Shown in pieces: positions 34,356 to 43,858 of a stretch of DNA of 64,000 nt. The translations under genes and the position numbers were made by a program. Origin of the DNA: Shinella sumterensis (GTDB lineage Bacteria; Pseudomonadota; Alphaproteobacteria; Rhizobiales; Rhizobiaceae). The first letter of the stretch is position 1, and every line of letters begins with the position of its first letter. The notes under the pieces are model-generated. The model was not told the origin of the DNA, ran no database searches, and was given only the letters and a program-made list of their open reading frames with translations. The stretch is taken from positions 1-64,000 of the forward strand of contig NZ_MYFN02000008.1 of assembly GCF_004514425.2 (NCBI RefSeq). Reading direction: 5' to 3'.

Positions 34356-37268
34356 ATGACGTCTTCAATCGTGCCGCGCGCGCTGCGTGCCAGCCGGTCC
34401 TCATACTTCATCCTGCTGGCGGCGATGGTGCTGTTCGCCTCGCTCGCCGGGCAGGCGTTTGCCGTCGAGCCCGTGCGGATCTCGCGTGACGATACCGCCC
34501 TCGACCTGACCGCCACGACGGAGATCTATACGGGCCGGGGCGAGGCCTTCCAGGTTTCCACCGCGCCCGGCACCGACGGCATCGTGCGCCGCATCGAGGT
34601 GCGCGCGACCTCCGATACGCACCAGGGCGACTGGGCCGTCTTCGCGCTCGCCAACGTTTCCGACGAACAGATCGACCGCCTGATCGTCGCCCCGCATTTC
34701 CGCCTCGTGCAATCCAAGCTGTTCTGGCCCGATCTCGGCGCCAAGCGCATCATCTCGATCACGCCGAGCCAGGGCTTCGCGCTGGATCGCCAGCCGAGCG
34801 ACGAGGCGGACGTCTTCCGCATCACGCTCGACCCCGGGTCCGTGGTGACCTTCGTGGCCGAACTCGCCACGCCCGACCTGCCGCAGATCTATCTCTGGGC
34901 GCCGGACGCCTACAAGGACACGGTCAATGCGTTTACGCTGTATCGCGGCATCGTGCTCGGCATTGCGGGCCTCCTCGCCGTCTTCCTGACGATCCTGTTC
35001 GTGGTGAAGGGCACGTCCATGCTGCCGGCAACGGCGGCGCTGGCCTGGGCGGTGCTCGGCTATATCTGCGTGGATTTCGGTTTCCTGTCCAAGCTCATCA
35101 GCATCACCGCCGGTGACGAGCGCATATGGCGCGCGGGAACGGAGGTGTTCCTTGCCGCGGGCCTCGTCGTCTTCCTCTTCACCTATCTGAACCTCAACCG
35201 CTGGCATGCGCATCTTTCCTACGCGACGCTCGCCTGGATCCTGGGTCTTGGCCTGTTGTTCGGCGTGGCGATCTACGATCCGCCGATCGCCGCCGGCATT
35301 GCGCGCCTCTCCTTCGCGCTGACGGGAACGGTGGGCATCGTGCTCATCGCCTATCTCGGCTTCAACCGCTACGACCGCGCCATCCTGCTCGTGCCGGCCT
35401 GGGCGCTGATCCTCGTCTGGCTGTTCGGCGCATGGCTCACCGTCACCGGCCAGCTCAACAACGATATCATCCAGCCGGCGCTGGGCGGCGGGCTCGTTCT
35501 CATCGTGCTGCTCATTGGCTTCACGGTGATGCAGCACGCCTTTGCCGGCGGCGCCTACAGCCAGGGCCTGTTCTCCGATCTCGAGCGCCAGTCGCTGGCG
35601 CTGACGGGCTCGGGCGATACGGTCTGGGACTGGGACGTGGCCCGCGACCGCGTCGTGACCATTCCCGACATCTCCATCCAGCTCGGCCTTGCGCCCGGCG
35701 TCATGCACGGCCCCGCCCGCAACTGGCTGCCGCGCCTGCATCCCGATGACCGCGACCGCTTCCGCGCCACGCTCGACGTGCTGCTCGAACATCGCCGGGG
35801 CCGGCTCAACCATCAGTTCCGCGTGCGCGCCGAGGACGGCCATTACCACTGGCTGTCGATCCGCGCCCGGCCGGTGCTGGGCGCCAACGGCGAGATCATC
35901 CGCTGCGTGGGCACGATCATCGACATCACCGAGCAGCGCAACTCCGTGGACCGGCTGCTGCAGGACGCGCTGCACGACAACCTCACGGGCCTGCCGAACC
36001 GGCAGGTCTTCCTCGACCGCCTGCAGGCCATGCTGTCGCTGACGGCAAGCTCGGATACGGTGCGCCCCACGGTGATGACCATCGACATCGACCGCTACAA
36101 GCAGGTCAACGATGCGCTCGGCATCGCCGCCGGCGACAATATCCTGATCGCGCTGACCCGGCGCCTGCGCCGCCTGCTGCGGCCGCAGGACACGCTGGCG
36201 CGCCTCTCCGGCGACCAGTTCGGCCTGATCCTGATGTCGGAGCGCGATCCCGCCAAGGTGGCCGATTTCGCGGATGCGGTGAGCAAGGCGATCATGGTGC
36301 CGATCAATTTCGGCGGCCGTGAAATCATCCTGACGGCATCCATCGGCCTTGTGTCCTGGGTCGACCAGCAGGAGGATGCGGCGGGCCTGCTCAACGATGC
36401 CGAGCTTGCCATGTACCGGGCCAAGAAGGCCGGCGGCAACCGCGTCGAGCCGTTCCGCCCCGCCTTCCGCACCTTCGGCGCGGACCGCCTGCAGATCGAA
36501 ACGGATCTGCGCCGCGCCATCGAGCGCAAGGAATTGTCCCTCGTCTACCAGCCGATCGTCCGCCTCAAGGATGCGGAGATCGCCGGCTTCGAGGCGCTGA
36601 TGCGCTGGGATCATCCCAAGCGCGGCAATATTTCGCCGGCGGAGTTCATTCCTATCGCCGAGGCGTCGGACCTCATCGGCCAGCTCGGCCTCTTCGCCTT
36701 CGACAAGGCGGCGAGCGACCTCATGGACTGGCAGCTGCACACCGGCGAGCTGCCGATCTTCGTTTCCGTCAATCTCTCCAGTTCGCAGCTTCTTAACAAC
36801 GAGCTTTACAACGATGTGCGCGCCGCGCTCGCCCGCACGCGCTGCGAGCCCGAGAAGATCAAGCTGGAGCTCACCGAATCCGTCGTGATGGAAAATCCGG
36901 AACAGGCGCGGCTGATCCTCAACAAGCTGCGCGACCTCGGCCTTGGCCTGGCGCTGGACGATTTCGGAACCGGCCATTCGTCCCTGTCCTACCTGACCCG
37001 CTTCCCCTTCGACACGATCAAGATCGACAAGGCGCTGGTGCGCGACGGCTCGGACAAGCGCACCGTGCTGCTGCGCTCCGTCATCTCGATGGCGCGCGAG
37101 CTGGAAATGCAGGTTGTTGCGGAAGGCATCGAGTCCGAAGAGGATGCCATCGAGCTTGGCAATATGGGTTGCGAGTTCGGCCAGAGCTATCTCTTCGGCC
37201 CGCCGATCGGCTACGATTCCGTCCAGCGGCTGCTCAAGGAGCGCTTTCCGCTGATGAAGCGGGCGTAA
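34356..37268 (+). CDS. membrane PAS-GGDEF-EAL protein, likely c-di-GMP phosphodiesterase
   Basis: A 970-residue sensor. It has a signal-like segment (20-40), a periplasmic domain (about 40-195) and seven or so membrane helices (195-400) in a 7TMR-DISM-like layout. A PAS domain (430-545) follows, then GGDEF (550-710) and EAL (725-965). The GGDEF motif reads SGDQF near residue 617, so cyclase activity is unlikely. The EAL motif is intact (GFEALMRWDHP near 745), with ELTESVVMENPEQ, LDDFGTGHSSLSYL and VVAEGIESEED holding metal and catalytic residues. It should hydrolyse c-di-GMP, with the GGDEF domain perhaps binding GTP as an activator. The ATG 34356 is used; 34251 would overlap the GNAT gene. 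Confidence 0.93.
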   Translation: MTSSIVPRALRASRSSYFILLAAMVLFASLAGQAFAVEPVRISRDDTALDLTATTEIYTGRGEAFQVSTAPGTDGIVRRIEVRATSDTHQGDWAVFALANVSDEQIDRLIVAPHFRLVQSKLFWPDLGAKRIISITPSQGFALDRQPSDEADVFRITLDPGSVVTFVAELATPDLPQIYLWAPDAYKDTVNAFTLYRGIVLGIAGLLAVFLTILFVVKGTSMLPATAALAWAVLGYICVDFGFLSKLISITAGDERIWRAGTEVFLAAGLVVFLFTYLNLNRWHAHLSYATLAWILGLGLLFGVAIYDPPIAAGIARLSFALTGTVGIVLIAYLGFNRYDRAILLVPAWALILVWLFGAWLTVTGQLNNDIIQPALGGGLVLIVLLIGFTVMQHAFAGGAYSQGLFSDLERQSLALTGSGDTVWDWDVARDRVVTIPDISIQLGLAPGVMHGPARNWLPRLHPDDRDRFRATLDVLLEHRRGRLNHQFRVRAEDGHYHWLSIRARPVLGANGEIIRCVGTIIDITEQRNSVDRLLQDALHDNLTGLPNRQVFLDRLQAMLSLTASSDTVRPTVMTIDIDRYKQVNDALGIAAGDNILIALTRRLRRLLRPQDTLARLSGDQFGLILMSERDPAKVADFADAVSKAIMVPINFGGREIILTASIGLVSWVDQQEDAAGLLNDAELAMYRAKKAGGNRVEPFRPAFRTFGADRLQIETDLRRAIERKELSLVYQPIVRLKDAEIAGFEALMRWDHPKRGNISPAEFIPIAEASDLIGQLGLFAFDKAASDLMDWQLHTGELPIFVSVNLSSSQLLNNELYNDVRAALARTRCEPEKIKLELTESVVMENPEQARLILNKLRDLGLGLALDDFGTGHSSLSYLTRFPFDTIKIDKALVRDGSDKRTVLLRSVISMARELEMQVVAEGIESEEDAIELGNMGCEFGQSYLFGPPIGYDSVQRLLKERFPLMKRA

Positions 37269-37315
37269 TAGGAACTAGGCAGTAGGCAGTTTCTCCCCCT
37301 GTTGCCTAATTCCTA
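37269..37315. terminator. hairpin between convergent genes
   Basis: TAGGAACTAGGCAG (37269-37282) pairs with TTGCCTAATTCCTA (37302-37315) with one mismatch. The 3' arm includes the stop codon of the zincin gene. It could form in both transcripts, but there is no strong T-run. Confidence 0.5.
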
Positions 37316-38374
37316 CTGGCTAACCCCTCTCACCAGCCCGTTGATGAAATCCAGCTTGTCGACAACAGGCGGGGGCAGCACGAAGGGATAGCTGTCGGGC
37401 TGTCCCACCGAGCGCTGGATGGCGTTCAGCGCGACGCTGAGCGGGATCCAGGATTCGACGAGGCGGCCGGCATTGGCGGCGCGGTAGGGGTCGAAGGTCA
37501 CTTCGGCCTCAAGCTCCTCGTGACCCTTCGGATCGGTGTTGAGGCCGAAGCTGCGGGCCGTCTCCAGCGTATCGACGATATGGAAGAAATGCGCCCAGCA
37601 TTCCGCGAAATCCTCGGCGGGATGCGCGGCGGCATAGGTGCTGATGAAGCGCTGCTGCCAGTCGGCCGGCGGGCCTTGCGTATAATTGCGCCGGAGGGCG
37701 GCGGCATAGTCCTCGCGCTCGTCGCCGAACAGGCGGCGCGCTTCTGCCAGCAGGGCATCGTCGCGCACGAGCTGCGTCCAGTAGAAATGACCGATCTCGT
37801 GACGGAAATGGCCAAGCAGGGAGCGGTAGGGTTCGCCCATCGAAACGCGTACGCTTTCGCGCACCGCATCGTCTGCTTCCGCCGCCCGCAGGCTGATCAG
37901 GCCGTCCTCATGGCCGGTCATCGCCGCGTTCACCACATTGCCATTCGCATCCAGTTCATCGGCCAGGAAATCAAAGACGAGGCCGCCGGCGGGGTCGTCT
38001 TCGCGCGTCGGGCGCGGCAGGTTCCAGCGCAGGATGGAATAGAACAGATGACGCTGCGCTGCGCCGATACGCCGCCAGCGTTCCAATCCCTGCGGATCGG
38101 TAGTGGGCACGATGCGGTTATGGCGGCAGGCTTCGCAGAAGGCATGCGAGCCATCCGCCGGCACAAGCCAGTTGCAAACGTCATGAACCGCGTTGTCGCA
38201 GAAGCGGAAGGCACCGCCCCGCCCTGCTATGTTCCACACACCCTCTCCGGCCGGGAGCAGCGCATGGAGCGCCACATCTTCTGCCAGGAAGCCGAGTGCG
38301 GAGCCGCAGCGCACACAAAACCGGTTGTCGAAATAAATCGTCTGGCCGCAGGTGGCGCAGGTAAAGAGCTTCAT
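37313..38374 (-). CDS. zinc-ribbon and zincin-like metallopeptidase
   Basis: A 353-residue protein with an N-terminal zinc ribbon (C6, C9, C20, C23), and another pair of cysteines near 80-83 (FCEACRHN). The peptidase-like domain has HEIGH near residue 191-195 (FRHEIGHFYW), with the glutamate in PAEDFAECWAHFFH near 255 as the likely third ligand. It belongs to the COG4307-type putative zinc-binding family, whose biological role is not established. No signal peptide is seen, so it is cytoplasmic. Confidence 0.85.
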   Translation of the reverse strand: MKLFTCATCGQTIYFDNRFCVRCGSALGFLAEDVALHALLPAGEGVWNIAGRGGAFRFCDNAVHDVCNWLVPADGSHAFCEACRHNRIVPTTDPQGLERWRRIGAAQRHLFYSILRWNLPRPTREDDPAGGLVFDFLADELDANGNVVNAAMTGHEDGLISLRAAEADDAVRESVRVSMGEPYRSLLGHFRHEIGHFYWTQLVRDDALLAEARRLFGDEREDYAAALRRNYTQGPPADWQQRFISTYAAAHPAEDFAECWAHFFHIVDTLETARSFGLNTDPKGHEELEAEVTFDPYRAANAGRLVESWIPLSVALNAIQRSVGQPDSYPFVLPPPVVDKLDFINGLVRGVSQ

Positions 38375-38473
38375 GGCGATACCGGAGAACGGGTTCTACA
38401 GAATGCCCGCGCCGGGAAGCCGGCACGGGCATACATTCATTCGATGGCGGAATGGCTCAGCCATCCCGTCGGA

Positions 38474-38665
38474 TTACATGCGGTCGACCGCGCCCTTGAC
38501 GGCGTCCTTGGCCTTGCCCACGGTCTTCTGGGCCTTGCCCTTGCCTTCCTGGGCGGCACCTTCGGCGCGCAGCTTCGGATTGTCCGTGGCCTTGCCGGCG
38601 GCCTTCTTGGCCTTGCCGGTCAGCTCGTTTGCCGTACCCTTGATCTTGTCGCTCGTGCTGCCCAT
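38474..38665 (-). CDS. CsbD-family stress protein, 63 aa
   Basis: A 63-residue hydrophilic, Lys/Ala/Gly-rich protein of the CsbD family: [18 protein letters not shown] followed by [18 protein letters not shown]. Such proteins are induced by general stress in many bacteria, but their activity is unknown. The ATG 38665 is chosen as the family start; the longer frame to 38728 is not conserved. No partner gene is visible. Confidence 0.9.
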   Translation of the reverse strand: MGSTSDKIKGTANELTGKAKKAAGKATDNPKLRAEGAAQEGKGKAQKTVGKAKDAVKGAVDRM

Positions 38666-38763
38666 TGCGATAATCCCTTTGTTAGAAACGCCGTCAGCGG
38701 CGCGTTCTACAAACGGCGCTCTTCGCAACTAGTTCCCGCAGTCCTGCTAAAATTCCGCGCCGC

Positions 38764-39369
38764 TCAGGCGTGGCCGGCCTCGGTGGACAGCATGGCGGGG
38801 GTGATGCCCATGAGAGCGAGCGCCCGCTCGTATTTGCTGTCGAGATTGGTGTCGAAGATCAGTTCTTCCTGCGCCGGGCAGGTGAGCCAGCCATTCGCGC
38901 CGATCTCGTTTTCGATCTGCCCCGCGCCCCAGCCGGCATAGCCGAGCATCATCAGGCCGCGCTGCGGCCCGCGCCCGTGCGAGATGGCGCGCACGATATC
39001 GAGCGTGGCCGTGAGGCAGATATCGTCGCTGACGGGAATGCTCGATTCGGACATGTAGTCGTCGGAATGCAATACGAACCCGCGGCCGCTCTCCACCGGC
39101 CCGCCGCAGCGGATGGGGAAATCGCGCGTGGTGCCGGGCATGCGGATCAGTTCGTCCTCGTTGGCGATTTCCAGATGCAGCAGCACGTCCGAGAAGCTAA
39201 GCTGCTGCGGCCGGTTGATGACGAAGCCCATCGCGCCGTCATCGGAATGGGCGCAGATATAGACCACGGTGCGGGCGAAATTCGCGTCGGCCATGCCCGG
39301 CATGGCGATCAGGAACTGACCGTCAAGGAAACCGCGCTCGCGTCTGTTTTTCAGAACCGACATAGCCAT
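38764..39369 (-). CDS. YqgE/AlgH family protein (DUF179)
   Basis: A 201-residue DUF179 protein, matching the family along its length: [16 protein letters not shown] near residue 13, [20 protein letters not shown] near 32-51, and [15 protein letters not shown] near 143-157. AlgH influences alginate production in Pseudomonas, but the molecular function of the family is unresolved. Two ATGs (39369 and 39363) are possible. It is divergent from the DsbD-like gene about 150 bases away. Confidence 0.92.
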   Translation of the reverse strand: MAMSVLKNRRERGFLDGQFLIAMPGMADANFARTVVYICAHSDDGAMGFVINRPQQLSFSDVLLHLEIANEDELIRMPGTTRDFPIRCGGPVESGRGFVLHSDDYMSESSIPVSDDICLTATLDIVRAISHGRGPQRGLMMLGYAGWGAGQIENEIGANGWLTCPAQEELIFDTNLDSKYERALALMGITPAMLSTEAGHA

Positions 39370-39517
39370 AGTGCACCCAGCCTACCAATTCGCCGCCAAA
39401 TGAAAAGCCTTCTTTTAGGCCGGGCGCATAACCGCCCTCCTGCCGATCAAGCTATTATGATCGCCACGCGCGCGTTTGCCGCTGGAAAGCCGCCTTGGCC
39501 GGCGTTAAATGTGCGTC

Positions 39518-40312
39518 ATGAAACGCCTGAATGTCGCAGCCTTCCTCCTGCTTTGCGCCGCATCCCCGGCGCTTTCCGCCAGCTCGCCCTGGTTCGAGAC
39601 GCCGGGCGGCGACGTGCGCCTCGTGACGCTGCCGCGCGCGGCCGACGGCACGGTGCGCGCCATGCTCGACATTCGCCTGCATGACGGCTGGAAGACCTAT
39701 TGGCGCGATCCCGGCGGCAGCGGCATTCCGCCTGCGGTTTCCATCAGCGGCGCCGAACTCAAATCCATCGGCTTCCCTGCCCCGCGCCGGCTGGGCGACA
39801 AGGAAACCCATTACGTGGGCTACGATGCGCCCGTCCGGCTGCCGCTGACGCTCGATGCAAAAGCGGGCGATGGCGCGATCACCGCGACGGTGTTCCTCGG
39901 CGTCTGCAAGGAGATCTGCGTGCCCGTGCAGGCGCAGTTGACGGCCGATGCCAGCGGCGAGGCCTTTGCCAACCCGCTGGAGGAAGTCGCGATCGCCGAT
40001 GCGGAGGCGAGCCTGCCGCATGGCGCGGGCGACGGCTTCAAACCGCTCTCCGGCCGCTTCGCCGCCGACAACAAGAGCATCTCCGTGCGCTTCGAGGCGC
40101 CTGCCGACGGGGCGCTACCGGATGTCTTCCTGTCCGGCACGTCCTCCTTCGAGTTCGGCGCGGCCGGCCCCGTGCGCCGCGAGGGCAATGTCTTCGTCGC
40201 GGAGGTGCCCGTGCTCAACAAGCCGAAGGTCTACGATCTCGCGAAAGACCCGATCCGGCTGACGGTGCGCGCCGGCGAGAAGACGATGGAAAGCCCGCTT
40301 GCCATCGAATGA
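39518..40312 (+). CDS. DsbD-alpha-domain periplasmic protein
   Basis: A 264-residue exported protein with signal RLNVAAFLLLCAASPALSA. The rest resembles the N-terminal (alpha) domain of the disulfide reductase DsbD. It has IRLHDGWKTYWRDPGGSGIP, and the two cysteines in FLGVCKEICVP that in DsbD exchange thiols with partners. The membrane and thioredoxin domains of DsbD are absent, so it must receive electrons from another protein. ATG 39518 is used; ATG 39509 adds three residues. The peroxiredoxin gene follows 66 bases later. Confidence 0.85.
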   Translation: MKRLNVAAFLLLCAASPALSASSPWFETPGGDVRLVTLPRAADGTVRAMLDIRLHDGWKTYWRDPGGSGIPPAVSISGAELKSIGFPAPRRLGDKETHYVGYDAPVRLPLTLDAKAGDGAITATVFLGVCKEICVPVQAQLTADASGEAFANPLEEVAIADAEASLPHGAGDGFKPLSGRFAADNKSISVRFEAPADGALPDVFLSGTSSFEFGAAGPVRREGNVFVAEVPVLNKPKVYDLAKDPIRLTVRAGEKTMESPLAIE

Positions 40313-40378
40313 GCCTCCCCTATAGTGCCGCGGCAGGCCCTTGCGGGCCGCTTCGATCACAGAGACAGGAGAGACGCC

Positions 40379-40864
40379 GTGACCATTGCCGTTGGAGACA
40401 AGCTGCCCGACCTCAAGCTCAAGGAGCGCACGCCGGACGGTCCCGCCGACGTCTCGACCGCAGAGCTTTTCGGTGGCAAGCGCATCGTGCTCTTCGCCGT
40501 TCCGGGCGCCTTTACCCCCACCTGCTCGCTGAACCACCTGCCGGGCTACCTGGAAAACCGCGATGCGATCCTCGCCAAGGGCGTCGATGACATCGTCGTC
40601 GTCGCCGTCAACGACCAGCACGTCATGGGCGCCTGGGCGACCTCGACGGGCGGCGCCGGCAAGCTGCGCTTCATCGCCGATTGGGACGCCGCCTTCACCA
40701 AGGCGCTGGGCATGGACATCGACCTTTCCGCCGGCACGCTCGGCGTTCGCTCCAAGCGTTACTCGATGCTCGTCGACGACGGCGTGGTGAAGACGCTGAA
40801 TGTCGAGGAAAGCCCCGGCCAGGCAACGGTGTCGGCCGCCGCCGCAATGATCGAACAGCTTTGA
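40379..40864 (+). CDS. peroxiredoxin (Prx5-like)
   Basis: A 161-residue thiol peroxidase of the Prx5 type. The peroxidatic cysteine is in PGAFTPTCSLNHLPG near residue 48, and the partner arginine is in LGVRSKRYSMLV near 127. No conserved resolving cysteine is seen, so an external thiol is likely needed. The GTG at 40379 follows AGGAG with 8-base spacing. It reduces hydrogen peroxide and alkyl peroxides in the cytoplasm. It is convergent with a LysR gene. Confidence 0.93.
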   Translation: MTIAVGDKLPDLKLKERTPDGPADVSTAELFGGKRIVLFAVPGAFTPTCSLNHLPGYLENRDAILAKGVDDIVVVAVNDQHVMGAWATSTGGAGKLRFIADWDAAFTKALGMDIDLSAGTLGVRSKRYSMLVDDGVVKTLNVEESPGQATVSAAAAMIEQL

Positions 40865-40902
40865 TCTGATCGGGCGGGCCATGGCCGACGCCGTGGCCCG
40901 CA

Positions 40903-41784
40903 TCAGCCTTGCGGCAGAACCCGCATTTCGCGGATGAGCCATCGCTCGAGCGCCAGCGTATCGGGATGCCCGGCAAGATGCGGGGCGATCCACAGCACCA
41001 GCCGGCGTGGCCCCTGGCAGAAGCCGAGCGGCGCCACGAGCCTTTTCGAGGCGATGTGATCGGCAACGAGCATCTGCGGCACCATGGCGACGCCGAGGCC
41101 GAAGATCGCCGCCTGAATCAGCAGATAGAAATGCGCGAAGCTGGAGCGCGGCTCCAGCGCGAGCGCCTCGCAGCCCGCCGCCGCCTGCCACTCGGCGAAG
41201 GCCTGGGCGCGCGTGCGCGTTCCCAGAAGCGCGGCATCGACGAGATCCGCCGGGTCGGAAATCGGATATTGCGCGAGATAGGAGGGCGCGCAGACGGGCC
41301 CGATCTCCTCGGCACCGAGATCGCGGATCACCGCACCGGGCGGCGGTTCGATGACGCTGGCGCGGATGGCGATGCTGATCTTGTCGCGCATGAAATCGAT
41401 GCGGTCGTAGTTCATGTTGAACTGGACCTCGACATGGGGATGGCGCGCGTGAAACCGCCCGATGCGTGGAATGATCCACTCCATCATGATGGAGGACGAG
41501 CAGGACAGCGTCAGGGGCCCGGGCCTGACCCGCTCGATGCTCGTCTCGATGAGGGCGAAGGCGCTCGCCAGGCCTTCCGCGAGACGCGCGCCTTCCAGCG
41601 TCGGCTCGCTGGTGCGTGCGCCGCGCGACAGAAGCAGCACGCCGAGCGTCTCTTCCAGTGAGCGAATATGACGGCTCACCGCTCCGTGCGTGACGCAAAG
41701 CTCCTCCGCGGCACGCGTCATCGAGCGATGGCGCGCCACGGCCTCGAAGACCTTCAGGGCATTGAGTGACGGCAAAGGACGCAA
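40903..41784 (-). CDS. LysR-type transcriptional regulator (GcvA-like)
   Basis: A 293-residue LTTR. The DNA-binding domain at residues 1-65 includes LNALKVFEAVARHRSMTRAA and VTHGAVSRHIRSLEETLG. The effector domain runs from about 90 to the end. The gene is divergent from the MFS transporter, and the shared 212-base gap holds a nested palindrome (41798-41844). It most likely controls the transporter and itself, responding to the transported compound. The C-terminal half resembles GcvA-type regulators, but the ligand is unknown. Confidence 0.92.
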   Translation of the reverse strand: MRPLPSLNALKVFEAVARHRSMTRAAEELCVTHGAVSRHIRSLEETLGVLLLSRGARTSEPTLEGARLAEGLASAFALIETSIERVRPGPLTLSCSSSIMMEWIIPRIGRFHARHPHVEVQFNMNYDRIDFMRDKISIAIRASVIEPPPGAVIRDLGAEEIGPVCAPSYLAQYPISDPADLVDAALLGTRTRAQAFAEWQAAAGCEALALEPRSSFAHFYLLIQAAIFGLGVAMVPQMLVADHIASKRLVAPLGFCQGPRRLVLWIAPHLAGHPDTLALERWLIREMRVLPQG

Positions 41785-41797
41785 GCCAAACGGCTCC

Positions 41798-41844
41798 TTA
41801 TCTCGTTATACCTGTGATCTGAAATCACAGCTTAACGAGAATAA
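41798..41844. promoter_or_regulatory. nested palindrome, probable LysR operator
   Basis: CTGTGAT (41812-41818) and ATCACAG (41824-41830) are perfect arms across CTGAA and contain T-N11-A. Outside them CTCGTTA (41802-41808) and TAACGAG (41833-41839) form a second pair with nearly the same centre. It lies 13 bases upstream of the LysR start codon. Confidence 0.65.
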
Positions 41845-41996
41845 ATCGATTGTGGCCACAAGTCATCCCCCATAGGGAAGAAGGTATTGCGGAGGGGGAG
41901 GAAGAAACCTTCGCACGGAAAGCCAGGGTGGGACGCGCAGTACCTGGATTTTTCCCCGTCCCCCTTGCATCCGACAACGCACACGGGAGGGGCCTC

Positions 41997-43328
41997 ATGG
42001 CTACAGCATCTCAGGAAATTTCACAGACCGAAAAGTCTGCCATTTCGAAAGTGGCAAAGCTGCTGGTGCCGTTCATCGCCCTGATGTTCTTCATCAACTT
42101 CCTTGACCGCACCGCGATCTCGTTTGCCGGTCCGAACGGAATGACGACGGATCTCGCGCTGACGGCCGCCCAGTTCGGCTTTGCCGCGGGCATCTTCTTC
42201 TTCGGCTACATCATCCTTGAAGTGCCGAGCAATCTCGCGCTCCACAAATACGGCGCCCGCCGCTGGCTGGCGCGCATCATGGTGACATGGGGCATCGTCG
42301 CCCTGCTGTTCACCTGGGTGTCCAGCGCCACGGAACTCTACATTCTCCGCTTCCTGCTCGGCGTCGCCGAGGCCGGCTTCTTCCCGGGCGCCATTCTCTT
42401 CCTATCGATGTGGGTTCCCTCGCGCCACCGCAACAAGATCCTCGCGCTCTTCTATCTCGCCCAGCCGCTGACGATCGTCGTCGGCGCGCCGCTGGCCGCC
42501 CTGCTCATCGACATGCATGGCGCCTTCGGCCTCGAAGGCTGGCGCATCATGTTCTTCGGCGTGGCGGTTCCGGCCATCATCGTCGGCATCGTCACGTGGT
42601 ACTACCTGCCCGATACGCCGAACGATGCGAAATGGCTGACGAAGGACGAGAAGGACTGGCTGAACGGCGCACTGGCGCAGGAAGAAAAGGTCAAGCAGAA
42701 CGCGCATGGCCGCATGACGGGCCTCGCCCTCACCGATGGCCGCGTCTGGCTGCTTTCCGTGATCTATTTCGGCCTCGTCTACGGCCTTTATGCGCTTGCC
42801 TTCTTCCTGCCGACCATCATCGCCGGCTTTGAAACCAAGTTCGCCACCAAATTCGACGTGTTCGACAAGGGCCTCGTGACGGCGATCCCCTATCTGCCGG
42901 CCGCCGTGGCGCTCTACTTCTGGAGCCGTGACGCGGCCAAGCGGGGCGTACGCGCCTGGCACATCGGCATCCCGGCACTCGTCGGCGCCGCCAGCATTCC
43001 GGCCGCCCTCTACATGAACTCGCCGGAAGCGACGATCCTCATGATCACCATCACGGCCTGCGCGATCTTTTCCGCCCTGCCGAATTTCTGGGCCATTCCG
43101 TCGCGCTTCCTCAGCGGTCCTGCCGCTGCCGCCGGCATCGCGCTCATCAACACGATCGGCAATGTCGCCGGCTTCGCCGCGCCCTACATCACCGGCCGCG
43201 TCAAGGATGCCACCGGCGTCTACGAACTGCCGATGTTCATCGTCGGCGCGTTTCTGCTGCTCTCGGCGATCCTCGCCTTCTCGATCACGAACCGCGTGCG
43301 CGAGCCGGTGCCGAGCCCGGCCGAATAA
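41997..43328 (+). CDS. MFS transporter, anion:cation symporter type
   Basis: A 443-residue, 12-helix transporter of the major facilitator superfamily. It resembles the ACS group that includes tartrate, phthalate and glucarate permeases. NFLDRTAISFAGPNGM follows the first helix, GAAP-like and WVPSRHRNKI motifs are present, and LPNFWAIPSRFLSGPAAAAG marks helices 9-10. The start ATG at 41997 has GGGAGGGG upstream; the frame from 41850 is not coding. The substrate is probably an organic acid. It is controlled by the divergent LysR gene by inference. Confidence 0.9.
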   Translation: MATASQEISQTEKSAISKVAKLLVPFIALMFFINFLDRTAISFAGPNGMTTDLALTAAQFGFAAGIFFFGYIILEVPSNLALHKYGARRWLARIMVTWGIVALLFTWVSSATELYILRFLLGVAEAGFFPGAILFLSMWVPSRHRNKILALFYLAQPLTIVVGAPLAALLIDMHGAFGLEGWRIMFFGVAVPAIIVGIVTWYYLPDTPNDAKWLTKDEKDWLNGALAQEEKVKQNAHGRMTGLALTDGRVWLLSVIYFGLVYGLYALAFFLPTIIAGFETKFATKFDVFDKGLVTAIPYLPAAVALYFWSRDAAKRGVRAWHIGIPALVGAASIPAALYMNSPEATILMITITACAIFSALPNFWAIPSRFLSGPAAAAGIALINTIGNVAGFAAPYITGRVKDATGVYELPMFIVGAFLLLSAILAFSITNRVREPVPSPAE

Positions 43329-43350
43329 GCCGATCGATCAGCGATAAAAT

Positions 43351-43387
43351 GAAGCCCGTCCGGGAAACCGGGCGGGCTTCTTTCTTT
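43351..43387. terminator. intrinsic terminator after the MFS gene
   Basis: GAAGCCCGTCCGG (43351-43363) pairs with CCGGGCGGGCTTC (43368-43380) around GAAA, with one G-T pair, then TTTCTTT. It also faces rnhA from the other side. Confidence 0.9.
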
Positions 43388-43417
43388 GCGATGTAAAAAC
43401 ACGCGAGAGCGGCGCGT

Positions 43418-43858
43418 TCAACCCTTCTTGAACGGCGCCATGCCCTTGCGGGCGAGTTCGTCGGCGCGTTCGTTTTCCGGGTGGCCGGCATGGCCCTTCA
43501 CCCAGTGCCACTCGACCTTGTGACGCAGGCGTGCGGCATCGAGCGCCTGCCAGAGATCGCCGTTTTTCACCGGCTTCTTGTCGGCGGTCTTCCAGCCGTT
43601 CTTCTTCCAGCCGAAGATCCACTTCGAAATGCCGTCCATGACATATTTCGAGTCGGTGTAGAGATCGACTTCGCAGGGTGCCTTGAGCGCGGTCAGCGCA
43701 TTGGTGGCGGCCATCAGTTCCATGCGGTTGTTGGTGGTCTGCGGCTCGCCGCCGTTCAATTCCTTCTCGACCTCGCCATAGCGCAGCACCGCGCCCCAGC
43801 CGCCGGGGCCCGGATTGCCCGAACAGGCGCCGTCCGTGAAAATATCGACATGCTTCAT
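43418..43858 (-). CDS. rnhA: ribonuclease HI
   Basis: A 146-residue RNase HI that cuts RNA in RNA-DNA hybrids. The catalytic residues are D8 in [18 protein letters not shown]46 in [10 protein letters not shown]68 in DLYTDSKYV, and the last Asp in NERADELA near 132; the handle region is [13 protein letters not shown]. The ATG 43858 overlaps the thrB stop by four bases, so it is translated with ThrB. Long open frames upstream in this phase are not coding. Confidence 0.97.
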   Translation of the reverse strand: MKHVDIFTDGACSGNPGPGGWGAVLRYGEVEKELNGGEPQTTNNRMELMAATNALTALKAPCEVDLYTDSKYVMDGISKWIFGWKKNGWKTADKKPVKNGDLWQALDAARLRHKVEWHWVKGHAGHPENERADELARKGMAPFKKG

